Source: Microbacterium oxydans | Lineage (GTDB): Bacteria; Actinomycetota; Actinomycetes; Actinomycetales; Microbacteriaceae | DNA length: 64,000 bases | Direction: 5' to 3' | NCBI RefSeq assembly: GCF_026559675.1 | Contig: NZ_CP092891.1 | Location: 930,001-994,000, forward strand | In this document: in pieces, positions 44,466-51,795 of the stretch | How positions within the stretch are numbered: the first letter of the stretch is position 1 | Layout of the letters: each line of letters starts with the position of its first letter | Program-made: the position numbers and the translations under genes | Notes under the pieces: model-generated | Told to the model about the DNA's origin: nothing | The model's input: only the letters and a program-made list of their open reading frames with translations | Database searches by the model: none

Positions 44466-46084
44466 ACGCGCTGCCTGTCGTCGATGAGCGTCCGCAGCAG
44501 CTCGGCGGTCCGCTTCGGGTCCTGCCGCGTGAGTGCGTCGATCTCGGCACGGCGGCGCTCGAGGCTGACCTGCGCGGGCTCGGGATCGGGCTCCGGCTCG
44601 GGGTCCGGGACGGTGTCCAGGAACGCGAGGGGCACGGTGGGCGGGTCGAGCTGTGCGGTGCCCGCACCGGCGGCGATCGCGGACAGGGGTGCCGGCTTGT
44701 CGCCGAAGAGCTGGTCGAACTCGGTCGCGGCGGTGGCGCGACGACGCGACCGCAGGAACAGCGCGATCACGGCGAGCAGCAGGGGGAGGCCGACGGCCGC
44801 GGCGATGATCAGCGTGTTCAGCAGCACCGCCTGTCGCTCGGCGCCCTCCGCGTCCTTCGCCGCCTGCAGTGCGGCCTGTGCGGCTTTGGCGTCGGTCTGG
44901 CTGAAGGCGACCAGCTCCACGGCGAGGTCGTCGCCGCGCTGACGGTCGATGCCGGCCGCGGTCGCGACGAGGTCGCTCAGCTGCGCCGTGCTCAGGTTGC
45001 CGCCCGCGCCGGCGTCGATCGCGACCGACACCGACTGGCGCAGCACGTTCCCGGCCGGGGTCGACGTGCTCTGCGTGCTCTTGTTGACGGCGTTGTTCTT
45101 CGAGGCCTCGGTGGACTCGTATGTGCCGTCGCCGCCCGCGGACGGCACGGCGATGTTGTCGGGGCCCAGCACGCCGGCGTTCGAGCTCGAGCCGTTCTGG
45201 GTCTCGGTGCGCGTCTGCTCGGTGAGCGGCGGGGCGCCCTCGGCGGGGGTGTAGGTCTCCTCGACGCGCTCGTTCACCGAGCGGTCGATCTCTGCGACCA
45301 CGGTCACGGTCGCGTTCCCCGGGCCGACCACGGTGTCGAGCATCTGCTGCACGCTCGCGGTCACCCGCGCCTCGTAGTCGCTCGCCTGCTGGTCGATGCC
45401 GCCGGTCGAGCCGATGCCGACGGCCGAGAGGGTCTGGCCGTTCTGGTCCACGACGGCGACGTTCTCCGGCTTCATGCCGCTGACCGCGGCCGAGGTCAGA
45501 TGCACGATCGCCTCGACCTGCTTCGCCGAGAGGGTGGAGCTGCCCGACGTCTCCACGAACACGGAGGCCGTGGCGTCGACGGTCTCCGAGACGAACACGC
45601 TCTCCTCCGGGATGGCGAGCTGCACCGACGCGGCGGTCACGCCCTTGATCGACGAGATCGTGGCGGCGAGCTCGCCTTCGATCGCGCGCTTGTAGGTCAC
45701 CGACTGCTGGAACTCCGACGTCGTGACGCCCATGTCATCCAGCAGCGAGTAGCCGCCCGAGTTCGAGCTGGGGAGTCCGGCCGAGGCCGCGGCGAGGCGC
45801 TGGTCGTACACGTCCTTCTCCGGTACGAGCACGGTCGCCCCGCCGTCCGCCAGCTCATAGGGGACCGACGATGACCGCAGCTGCTCGACCACCGCGTTCG
45901 CGTCGGTGGCGCTCATCCCCGAGAACAGCGGGGTGTAGGTCGGGCGGGTGAGCCAGCTGGACAGCGCGACGATGCCGAGCGCGAGCACGGCGACGCCGAT
46001 GATGGCGATCGTGCGCTGGGCGAGCGAGAAGCCCGCGATGGTGCGCCCGATCCGCTGGAAGATGTTGGTGACGGCCTGGGGCAT
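44462..46084 (-). CDS. fliF: Flagellar MS-ring protein FliF
   Basis: The 540-residue protein has two membrane spans (about 27-47 and 445-467) flanking the periplasmic ring-building domains, including LPSSNSGGYSLLDDMGVTTSEFQQSVTYKRAIEGELA, and a C-terminal FliG-binding tail (TAELLRTLIDDRQ). It forms the first assembled ring. The unstructured loop (residues about 280-345) is Ser/Asn/Thr-rich as usual. Confidence 0.96.
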   Translation of the reverse strand: MPQAVTNIFQRIGRTIAGFSLAQRTIAIIGVAVLALGIVALSSWLTRPTYTPLFSGMSATDANAVVEQLRSSSVPYELADGGATVLVPEKDVYDQRLAAASAGLPSSNSGGYSLLDDMGVTTSEFQQSVTYKRAIEGELAATISSIKGVTAASVQLAIPEESVFVSETVDATASVFVETSGSSTLSAKQVEAIVHLTSAAVSGMKPENVAVVDQNGQTLSAVGIGSTGGIDQQASDYEARVTASVQQMLDTVVGPGNATVTVVAEIDRSVNERVEETYTPAEGAPPLTEQTRTETQNGSSSNAGVLGPDNIAVPSAGGDGTYESTEASKNNAVNKSTQSTSTPAGNVLRQSVSVAIDAGAGGNLSTAQLSDLVATAAGIDRQRGDDLAVELVAFSQTDAKAAQAALQAAKDAEGAERQAVLLNTLIIAAAVGLPLLLAVIALFLRSRRRATAATEFDQLFGDKPAPLSAIAAGAGTAQLDPPTVPLAFLDTVPDPEPEPDPEPAQVSLERRRAEIDALTRQDPKRTAELLRTLIDDRQRV

Positions 46085-46386
46085 CAGGCTTGCATCCGCA
46101 TGATCTCGTTGAACGCGTCGACGCCCTTGTTGCGCACGGCGGCGACGAGCTCGAGCGTGACCGCCGCACGGGACGAGGCGATCATGGCCGAGTGGATGTC
46201 ATCGAGATCGCCGGTGACGGCGGCCACCTTGAGCGCGTCGGAGTCGGACTGCAGCGACCGCAGCTCGTCGATCGCGCCCGTCACGCTGTTCGCGAAGGCG
46301 GTGTCGTCCGTCGCCTTCGCGGGGGCGGTCGGCGGGGTGAGCGTGAACGAGGAGGAGATGCCCTCGATGCCGGCGAGAGGGTCCAT
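46084..46386 (-). CDS. fliE: Hook-basal body protein FliE
   Basis: A 100-residue protein with a conserved C-terminal half (DDIHSAMIASSRAAVTLELVAAVRNKGVDAFNEIMRMQ) that links the MS-ring to the rod. It overlaps fliF and flgC by one base each. Confidence 0.94.
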   Translation of the reverse strand: MDPLAGIEGISSSFTLTPPTAPAKATDDTAFANSVTGAIDELRSLQSDSDALKVAAVTGDLDDIHSAMIASSRAAVTLELVAAVRNKGVDAFNEIMRMQA

Positions 46387-46778
46387 CAGCTGCGTCCGAT
46401 CTGGAGGGCGGATTCGTAGGCGTTGCGAGCACGGTCGACGATCCCGGCGCTGGCCTGGTAGCCGCGCTGGGCGAGGATGAGCTGGCTCATCTGATCGCCG
46501 AGGTCGATGTCGGGGTAGCGCACGTAGCCGTCGGCGTCGGCGAGCGGGTGGTCGGGCTGGTGCACGAGGCGGCCCTGCGCGCTGCCCTGCACGGTGCCGG
46601 CCACGTAGACGCCCGGCGACTGGTCGCTCGTCTGGGCGAGGATGTAACGCGCGCGGAACGCCGTGCCGTTGGTGGCGGTCGCGGTGTTGATGTTCGCGAT
46701 GTTGTCGCTGATGGCGTCGAGCCACTTGCGGTGCACGGTCAGGCCGGTGCTGGCGATGCCGATCGCGTCGAAGGTCAT
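46386..46778 (-). CDS. flgC: Proximal rod protein FlgC
   Basis: The 130-residue protein starts FDAIGIASTGLTVHRKWLDAISDNIANINT and ends DQMSQLILAQRGYQASAGIVDRARNAYESALQIGRS, the rod-protein D0 ends, with the FlgC-type YVRYPDID segment. Co-translated with flgB by a 4-base overlap. Confidence 0.95.
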   Translation of the reverse strand: MTFDAIGIASTGLTVHRKWLDAISDNIANINTATATNGTAFRARYILAQTSDQSPGVYVAGTVQGSAQGRLVHQPDHPLADADGYVRYPDIDLGDQMSQLILAQRGYQASAGIVDRARNAYESALQIGRS

Positions 46779-47116
46779 GAGGTCCTCATCGCTGCGCGCA
46801 TCGACGCGAACGAGCCGTTCACGGCCTGCGTCGCGAACTGGTAGCGCAGCATCGTGTCGATGCTGGACAGGGTCTCGGTGTCGAGGTTGACGTTGTTGCC
46901 GTTCAGTCGCGTCGGCTCGAGAGAGGTGCCGACCGTGGCGCCGACCCGGCCGTCGCCCGCATCGACCGACCGCGCGAGAGCCTCCTCGAACTGCACCCGC
47001 TTGGCGTGGTAGTTCGGGGTGTTGATGTTGGCGATGTTGTCCGCGATGGCCCGCTGGCGCAGCGCGAGGCCGTCGAGCGCACTCGTCAGTGCGGTGATGG
47101 TCACAGAGTCGAACAC
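46775..47116 (-). CDS. flgB: Proximal rod protein FlgB
   Basis: The 113-residue protein has LDGLALRQRAIADNIANINTPNYHAKRVQFE and an LRYQFATQAVNGSFASMRAAM C-terminus, typical of FlgB. GTG 47116 (VFDSVTITAL) gives the usual length; ATG 47185 would start at the predicted transcription start and add 23 poor residues. It heads an 11-gene operon: flgB, flgC, fliE, fliF, fliG, fliH, fliI, fliJ, fliK, flgD, flgE. Confidence 0.92.
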   Translation of the reverse strand: MFDSVTITALTSALDGLALRQRAIADNIANINTPNYHAKRVQFEEALARSVDAGDGRVGATVGTSLEPTRLNGNNVNLDTETLSSIDTMLRYQFATQAVNGSFASMRAAMRTS

Positions 47117-47191
47117 GAACCGGCTTCCCGTGTGAGGCTGATGTGGCCGATCCCTGGCCGAGTCTTGCGAGCCATCCCTGCTCACCCTGCT

Positions 47192-47218
47192 CTATCGGCA
47201 GGACGGACCGGGGCGTTA
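47192..47218 (-). promoter_or_regulatory. FliA-type promoter of the flgB operon
   Basis: TAAC (47218-47215), 15 bases, GCCGATAG (47199-47192) on the minus strand. The leader would be about 68 bases. Confidence 0.7.
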
Positions 47219-47228
47219 GGGAGCGGTC

Positions 47229-47525
47229 TCAGCCGTTCACGTCGAGGTAGGCGGGAGCGTCGGGCTGCCGGGGGCCGGGGACGCGGCGCACGGCGACGAG
47301 GTGCTGACGGAGGTCGTCGAGGTCCGTGCGGGTGCGCTCCATCGCGGCGCGCTGGAGCTCCACCACGAGCCGGGCGCGCTCGGCCAGGTCGGGCGGCAGC
47401 GGTGTGGACGGGGGCGTCCACGGCAGGATGTCCGCCGCGTCGGCACTGCCGGGCGCGGCGGCGAGGATGCGCTCGGCGTCCTCCTCGAGCCGGTCGAGCA
47501 GAGCGGTCCACTCGTCAGAGCTCAC
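47229..47525 (-). CDS. Small protein after fliS, FliT-like by position
   Basis: A 98-residue, mainly helical protein rich in Glu, Arg and Leu, with a Pro-rich middle (PWTPPSTPLPPDLAERARLV). It overlaps fliS by 4 bases at the place where fliT or a similar export chaperone is usual. No sequence feature proves FliT identity. Confidence 0.6.
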   Translation of the reverse strand: MSSDEWTALLDRLEEDAERILAAAPGSADAADILPWTPPSTPLPPDLAERARLVVELQRAAMERTRTDLDDLRQHLVAVRRVPGPRQPDAPAYLDVNG

Positions 47526-47914
47526 GCCCTGGCCTCCGCGACGGTGCGCGCGGCCTCGTGCCAGGCGGCGCGCAGCGGGGCGACGATCTCGTGGCAGGCG
47601 TGCGTGCGCTCCGGGTCACGACCGATGTTCGCGCCGATGAGCGTCTGCGAGAGGAAGAGGTACAGCGACCGCAGTCCGGCGCTGCCGTTCCACTCGTCGG
47701 TCAGCGACGACGACAGCTCCGAGACGATGGCCTGGGCGTGCTGGAGCTGGGCGTTCGCCTCCGTCCAGTCCTCGGCGCGCTGGGCCGTCTCGCCGCGCTC
47801 GATGTCGAGCAGGAGGCGGTCGTAGAGCATCGTGACGAGACGCTCCGGCGGCGCCGACAGCACGGCGTCCTCGCGGTAGCGCTGCTGGGCACGGAGGGCG
47901 GCGTTCATGCTCAC
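47522..47914 (-). CDS. fliS: Flagellin export chaperone FliS
   Basis: FliS binds the C-terminal helix of flagellin and keeps it unpolymerised before export. The 130-residue protein has the ERLVTMLYDRLLLDIERGE segment and LYLFLSQTLIGANIGRDPE, typical of FliS. GTG 47914 overlaps the fliD stop (GTGA) like other junctions here; ATG 47908, two codons later, is an alternative. Confidence 0.92.
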   Translation of the reverse strand: MSMNAALRAQQRYREDAVLSAPPERLVTMLYDRLLLDIERGETAQRAEDWTEANAQLQHAQAIVSELSSSLTDEWNGSAGLRSLYLFLSQTLIGANIGRDPERTHACHEIVAPLRAAWHEAARTVAEARA

Positions 47915-49299
47915 TTCCCCGACCCCGAGCTCGAGCCCGGCAGGGCGGCGATCTGCGAGGTGAGGTACGAGGACTGCGACTGCAGCTGCGACAGCATGAC
48001 CTCGAGGCGCGCGTAGGTCCGCTCCAGCGAGGTCTTGCGCTGGGCGAGACGCACGTCCCAGCGCTCCATCTGCTCGCCGAGGCTCTTCACCTCGCTCTCC
48101 TGGCCGGTGATGCGCGAGGTCAGCAGGCCGTCGTACTTGTCGGAGTAGACCTTGGTGGTCTCCTGCACGCGCGAGGCGATGTCGGAGAAGAGGCCGGCGA
48201 CGGCATCGGGATCCTTCGCGAGCGCCTCCGCGAACTTCTCCTCGTCGAAGCTCAGCACGCCGTACATGTCGGACGAGATGCCGATGGAGGAGGGGGAGAC
48301 GCCGTCCACGGGGTGCTGCACGGCGTCGGCGAGGGCGTTGCGCAGCCCGCGGACGGCGCTGTCGCCGGTGAACACGCCGAGCTTCGTCTTCTCGCCCGGG
48401 TTCGCGGCGACCGTCGCCTTCGAGCCGTTGTCGATGCGGGTCAGGATGTCCTTGATCGCGGCGACGAACTCGGCGGAGGCCTTGGTGCGGGCGGCCGTGT
48501 CGACGGTCACGCCGATCGTGACGGGATCGGCGGATGCAGCCGAGACGGTCACGTCGACGCCGTCGAACAGGTCGGTGAAGGTGTTGCTCGACGACGTCAG
48601 CACCTGCTCGGCGCTGGTGCCCGCCCAGAGCCGTACCTGGGCGTCGGTGCCGACGGCGATGACGGCGGCTCCTGCGGCGGTGGAGATGTCGGTCGCCGTG
48701 CCGGCGGCGACGGCGGCGGTGTCCCCGCGGTAGGCGCGGAACTGTCCGGCTTCCCCGGAGTCCGCCGCGCGCAGCTGCAGGCGGTGCATGACGTTGCCGT
48801 CGGCGTCGCGTCCGGCGGGGACGGCGGCGGCGACGATGCCGAAGCCGGATTCGTTGATGGCCTGTGCCACGTCCTGCATCGAGGCGGAGTCGGCGGTGAC
48901 CTGCAGGCGCTCGCCCTTCGCGTTCTCGAGCGTGATCACGGGCGGGTCGTCCGGCCAGCCGTTCGAGGCGGCGGAGACGATGGTGTGGTTCTTCGCGATG
49001 CGGTCGACGACGATGTCGGCCGCGAGGGCGGTGGCGCCCGTGCGCGTGGCGACCGTGACCGTCGGTGACGACGAGGACGTCGTGAAGCGGGCGAGCCCGT
49101 CCCGGGACGCGGCCTTCTCGGCCGCGGTGCCGAGGTTCTGGAGGGCGGTGTTCAGCGTCTGCAGCTGGCTGACGATGCCGTTCTTGTCATCCATCTTCGC
49201 CTTGAGCAGCGAGCGGGGGATGGCGTGCACCTCCATCAGGGCCTTGATGACCTCCGTGGTCTTCAGGCCGGAGACGAGGCCGTCGAGCGAGAGGGACAT
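47911..49299 (-). CDS. fliD: Filament cap protein FliD
   Basis: FliD caps the filament and folds incoming flagellin. The 462-residue product begins LSLDGLVSGLKTTEVIKALMEV and ends in a coiled coil LARLEVMLSQLQSQSSYLTSQIAAL, with the FliD family central domains (IDNGSKATVAANPGEKTKLGVFTGDSAVR, YGVLSFDEEKFAEAL). It starts 69 bases downstream of fliC, behind a terminator. Confidence 0.95.
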   Translation of the reverse strand: MSLSLDGLVSGLKTTEVIKALMEVHAIPRSLLKAKMDDKNGIVSQLQTLNTALQNLGTAAEKAASRDGLARFTTSSSSPTVTVATRTGATALAADIVVDRIAKNHTIVSAASNGWPDDPPVITLENAKGERLQVTADSASMQDVAQAINESGFGIVAAAVPAGRDADGNVMHRLQLRAADSGEAGQFRAYRGDTAAVAAGTATDISTAAGAAVIAVGTDAQVRLWAGTSAEQVLTSSSNTFTDLFDGVDVTVSAASADPVTIGVTVDTAARTKASAEFVAAIKDILTRIDNGSKATVAANPGEKTKLGVFTGDSAVRGLRNALADAVQHPVDGVSPSSIGISSDMYGVLSFDEEKFAEALAKDPDAVAGLFSDIASRVQETTKVYSDKYDGLLTSRITGQESEVKSLGEQMERWDVRLAQRKTSLERTYARLEVMLSQLQSQSSYLTSQIAALPGSSSGSGK

Positions 49300-49326
49300 G
49301 GTCGCCTTTCCAGATCGGGAGCGGGC

Positions 49327-49358
49327 AGGGTCCGGGCGCCGGTGGGCGCCCGGACCCT
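49327..49358 (-). terminator. Hairpin after fliC
   Basis: A perfect 14-bp stem (AGGGTCCGGGCGCC and complement) with a GGTG loop lies between fliC and fliD. It probably lets fliC be far more abundant than fliD, with fliD expressed by readthrough. Confidence 0.85.
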
Positions 49359-49368
49359 ATGGCGCGGT

Positions 49369-50199
49369 TCAGCGCAGGAGCTGGAGCACGCCCTGGTTGG
49401 CCTGGTTGGCCTGGGCCAGCATCGCCGTACCTGCCTGCGACAGGATGTTCTTCGATGTGAACTTGACCATCTCGGACGCCATGTCGGTGTCGCGGATCCG
49501 GCTCTCGGCAGCGGACAGGTTCTCCGCCGACACGTTGAGGCTGTTGATGGTCGACTCGAAGCGGTTCTGCAGCGCACCGTAGCCGGCGCGTGCGGTCGAG
49601 ACCGCCTGGATCTGCGTGTCGATACCCGCCAGCGCGGTACCGTACGTCGCAGCGTCCGTCATGGTCGCCGCGAGCGTCTTGATGTCGGCACCGAGGGTGG
49701 CGAAGTCGGTCAGGGCGACCGAGATCTGGTCCTCGGCGGCGACGGAGCCCGCACCGACCTGGAACGTCAGCGTGTCGCCGCCCGAGAGCAGCTTGATGCC
49801 GTTGAAGTTCGTGCTGCCGGCGATCCGCGTGAGCTCATCACCCAGGGTGTTGATCTCCTTCTGGATCGCGTCGCGCGACTTCGCGTTGTTCGAGTCGTTC
49901 GCACCCTGAGCGGTCAGGTCGCGAACGCGCTGCAGGATCGAGTGGACCTCGGTCAGGGCGCCTTCCGCGGTCTGGATGACCGAGATGCCGTCCTGGGCGT
50001 TGCGCGCCGCGACGTTCAGGCCGTTGACCTGCGAGCGCAGGCCCTCGGAGATCGCGAGGCCCGCAGCGTCGTCAGCCGCGCGGTTGATGCGGAAGCCGCT
50101 GGACAGCTTCTCGAGCGACTTCGACAGGTCGTTCTGCGTGTTGGACAGGTTGCGGTAGGCGTTGAGTGCCGACACGTTCGTGCTGATCTGCATACCCAT
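49369..50199 (-). CDS. fliC: Flagellin
   Basis: Flagellin is the filament subunit. The 276-residue product is short and has mainly the conserved D0/D1 ends: QISTNVSALNAYRNLSNTQN and RINRAADDAAGLAISEGLRSQ at the N-terminus, and AGTAMLAQANQANQGVLQLLR at the C-terminus, with a small variable middle (about residues 165-200). ATG 50199 is chosen because GGAGGAG lies 10 bases upstream; ATG 50193 is possible. The leader has probable CsrA-binding sites. Confidence 0.96.
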   Translation of the reverse strand: MGMQISTNVSALNAYRNLSNTQNDLSKSLEKLSSGFRINRAADDAAGLAISEGLRSQVNGLNVAARNAQDGISVIQTAEGALTEVHSILQRVRDLTAQGANDSNNAKSRDAIQKEINTLGDELTRIAGSTNFNGIKLLSGGDTLTFQVGAGSVAAEDQISVALTDFATLGADIKTLAATMTDAATYGTALAGIDTQIQAVSTARAGYGALQNRFESTINSLNVSAENLSAAESRIRDTDMASEMVKFTSKNILSQAGTAMLAQANQANQGVLQLLR

Positions 50200-50206
50200 A
50201 AGGGTT

Positions 50207-50254
50207 TCTCCTCCGTGATGTGTTGTGCGGGGGACCATCCGTGGTCTCCCGCAC
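50207..50254 (-). promoter_or_regulatory. fliC leader with CsrA-type hairpin and GGA in the Shine-Dalgarno
   Basis: On the transcript, GTGCGG-GA-GACCA, loop CGGA, TGGTC-CC-CCGCAC (50254-50225) forms a stem of about 12 pairs with one A-C mismatch; the loop gives ACGGAT, close to the CsrA core motif. A second ACGGAGG covers the ribosome site (50216-50210). In Bacillus hag, CsrA binds one hairpin site and the ribosome site and FliW removes it. Both proteins are encoded in this cluster. Inference from sequence. Confidence 0.6.
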
Positions 50255-50258
50255 ACAC

Positions 50259-50285
50259 CTATCGGCGGAGTAGGCGCGCCCGTTA
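50259..50285 (-). promoter_or_regulatory. FliA-type promoter of fliC
   Basis: TAAC (50285-50282), 15 bases, GCCGATAG (50266-50259) on the minus strand, with transcription expected to begin near 50252, at the foot of the leader hairpin. Confidence 0.75.
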
Positions 50286-50301
50286 GCCGGGCGCGGGTCG
50301 A

Positions 50302-51102
50302 TCAGGCGGGAGCCGCTTCCCGGAACACCCCGGCGATCCGCGCGCTGCTCGCGTCGGCGATGCGCGTGAAGTACGCATCGCGGGCGCCGGCGGACACCCG
50401 GGTCGTCGTGACGGGCGTGGGCCCTTCGGTGAAGAACCGGTCCAGCGCGTCGCGCAGGAGCCGGATGGCCTCCGACCGCTGCTGCGACACCGCGGAGTGG
50501 GTCACGCCGAGCTCCTCGGCGATCTCCTTCACGGGGCGCTCGTCGAAGTACACGGCCTGAACGATCCGGCGCATGCGCTCCGGCAGCGCGGCGACGGCCT
50601 GCTCCAGCACCTCGCGCCGTTCGCCGACGAGCGCCGACTCCTCGGGGAGGGGGATCTCGGCGGCCACGTCGCGGGCCGACGGGTCCTCCAGCGTGGTGAC
50701 GGTGCGGGCCGCGTCGGCGAGGGCTTCGACGACGACGTCCTTCGCGACGCCCATGGCCGTGGCCACTTCGGCGGCGGTCGCGGTCCGGCCGAGCCCGGCG
50801 GTGAGGGTCTCGCGGACGGCCACGGTCTCCTTGATGCGCTTGCGGATGCCACGGGACGCCCAGTCCATGGAGCGCATCTCGTCGGCGAACGCACCGAGGA
50901 TGCGGCGGCGTGCATAGGCGCCGAAGGGGACGCCCAGTTCGGGGTCGAACGCCTCGGCGGCGGTCACGAGCGCGAGCGCTCCGACGGCCGCGAGCTCGTC
51001 ACGGGGGATGTGGGTGGCTCGGGCATGGGTCTCGGCGGCGAGGTATCCGACCAGGGGGAGGTTGCTCTCGATGAGGAGATTGCGCTCAGCGCGCGACGAC
51101 AT
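50302..51102 (-). CDS. fliA: Flagellar RNA polymerase sigma factor (sigma-28)
   Basis: The 266-residue protein has sigma region 2 (LIESNLPLVGYLAAE, FGAYARRRILGAFADEMRSMDWASRGIRKR), region 3 and region 4 (LPERMRRIVQAVYFDERPVKEIAEELGVTHSAVSQQRSEAIRLLRDAL), as in FliA/WhiG factors. A C-terminal tail of about 40 residues is extra. It should drive the five TAAC-N15-GCCGATAG promoters in this cluster. No anti-sigma factor FlgM gene is recognised. The upstream palindrome at 51188-51205 probably controls it. Confidence 0.94.
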   Translation of the reverse strand: MSSRAERNLLIESNLPLVGYLAAETHARATHIPRDELAAVGALALVTAAEAFDPELGVPFGAYARRRILGAFADEMRSMDWASRGIRKRIKETVAVRETLTAGLGRTATAAEVATAMGVAKDVVVEALADAARTVTTLEDPSARDVAAEIPLPEESALVGERREVLEQAVAALPERMRRIVQAVYFDERPVKEIAEELGVTHSAVSQQRSEAIRLLRDALDRFFTEGPTPVTTTRVSAGARDAYFTRIADASSARIAGVFREAAPA

Positions 51103-51187
51103 GGGGGATGATCCACCTCTCTGGATGCACTCCGGAAGATCCGAGGAGATGAATAGATGCGCATATCACATATGACGTGATTTGTAC

Positions 51188-51205
51188 ATGGGGAGAACTA
51201 CCCAT
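51188..51205 (-). promoter_or_regulatory. Palindromic operator upstream of fliA, same type as in the WXG100 locus
   Basis: On the minus strand: ATGGGTA-GTTC-TCCCCAT, which differs from the WXG100-locus element (ATGGGGA-GTTG-TCCCCAT) at 2 of 18 positions. It lies 86 bases before the fliA start, comparable to 82 bases before the duplicated WXG100 genes. AT-rich sequence follows (CAAATCACGTCATATGTGATATG) and may hold the -10 box. Confidence 0.6.
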
Positions 51206-51220
51206 CGCCGTTCCACATAG

Positions 51221-51247
51221 TAACCTTAGGGGCGCGATAGCCGATAG
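51221..51247 (+). promoter_or_regulatory. FliA-type promoter of flgN-flgK-flgL-fliW
   Basis: TAAC (51221-51224), 15 bases, GCCGATAG (51240-51247) on the plus strand. It is the only one of the five on this strand and leaves a leader of about 45 bases. Confidence 0.7.
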
Positions 51248-51299
51248 TGACCTTTGGCCGCGTTAACAGGCGGGGCGATCAACTGGGGAAAAGGGGATC

Positions 51300-51782
51300 A
51301 TGGGAGCCAACGAACTATCGATACAGCTGTGGCGCGAGCGCGAACTGCTCGAGATGCTGCTCTTCAAACTCGACGAACAGCAGCTGCTGCTGGCCGCGGG
51401 ACGATCCCAATGGATCCAGTTTGCCGCACGCGAGATCGACCAGGTGCTCGATCGTCTGCGCGGTGCCGGCCTGGCGCGGACCGTGGAGGTCTCCGCGGTC
51501 GCCGAGGAGTGGGGGGCTCCCGAGACCGCGACCATCCGCGAACTGATCGAGCATGCACCGGAGGGGGCCTGGAAAGAGGTCTTCTCGGACCACCTGCGTG
51601 CGCTCACCCGGCTCGCCGCCGAGGTGGAGCAGATGCGCGACGCCAACGCCGAACAGCTCAGCGGCGTGCTCCGCGCCACCCAGGAGACGATCGCCGCGCT
51701 CGGAGACGACACCGGCGAGTACACGACGAACGGTGACCGCGCGCGCGACGACGCCGCGCGCATCATCGACACCGAGATGTGA
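51300..51782 (+). CDS. flgN: Export chaperone FlgN
   Basis: A 160-residue helical protein starting with SIQLWRERELLEMLLFKLDEQQLLL, typical of FlgN, the chaperone of the hook-filament junction proteins FlgK and FlgL encoded just after it. AAAAGGGG precedes the ATG. Confidence 0.88.
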   Translation: MGANELSIQLWRERELLEMLLFKLDEQQLLLAAGRSQWIQFAAREIDQVLDRLRGAGLARTVEVSAVAEEWGAPETATIRELIEHAPEGAWKEVFSDHLRALTRLAAEVEQMRDANAEQLSGVLRATQETIAALGDDTGEYTTNGDRARDDAARIIDTEM

Positions 51783-51795
51783 CCGGAAGGGGATC

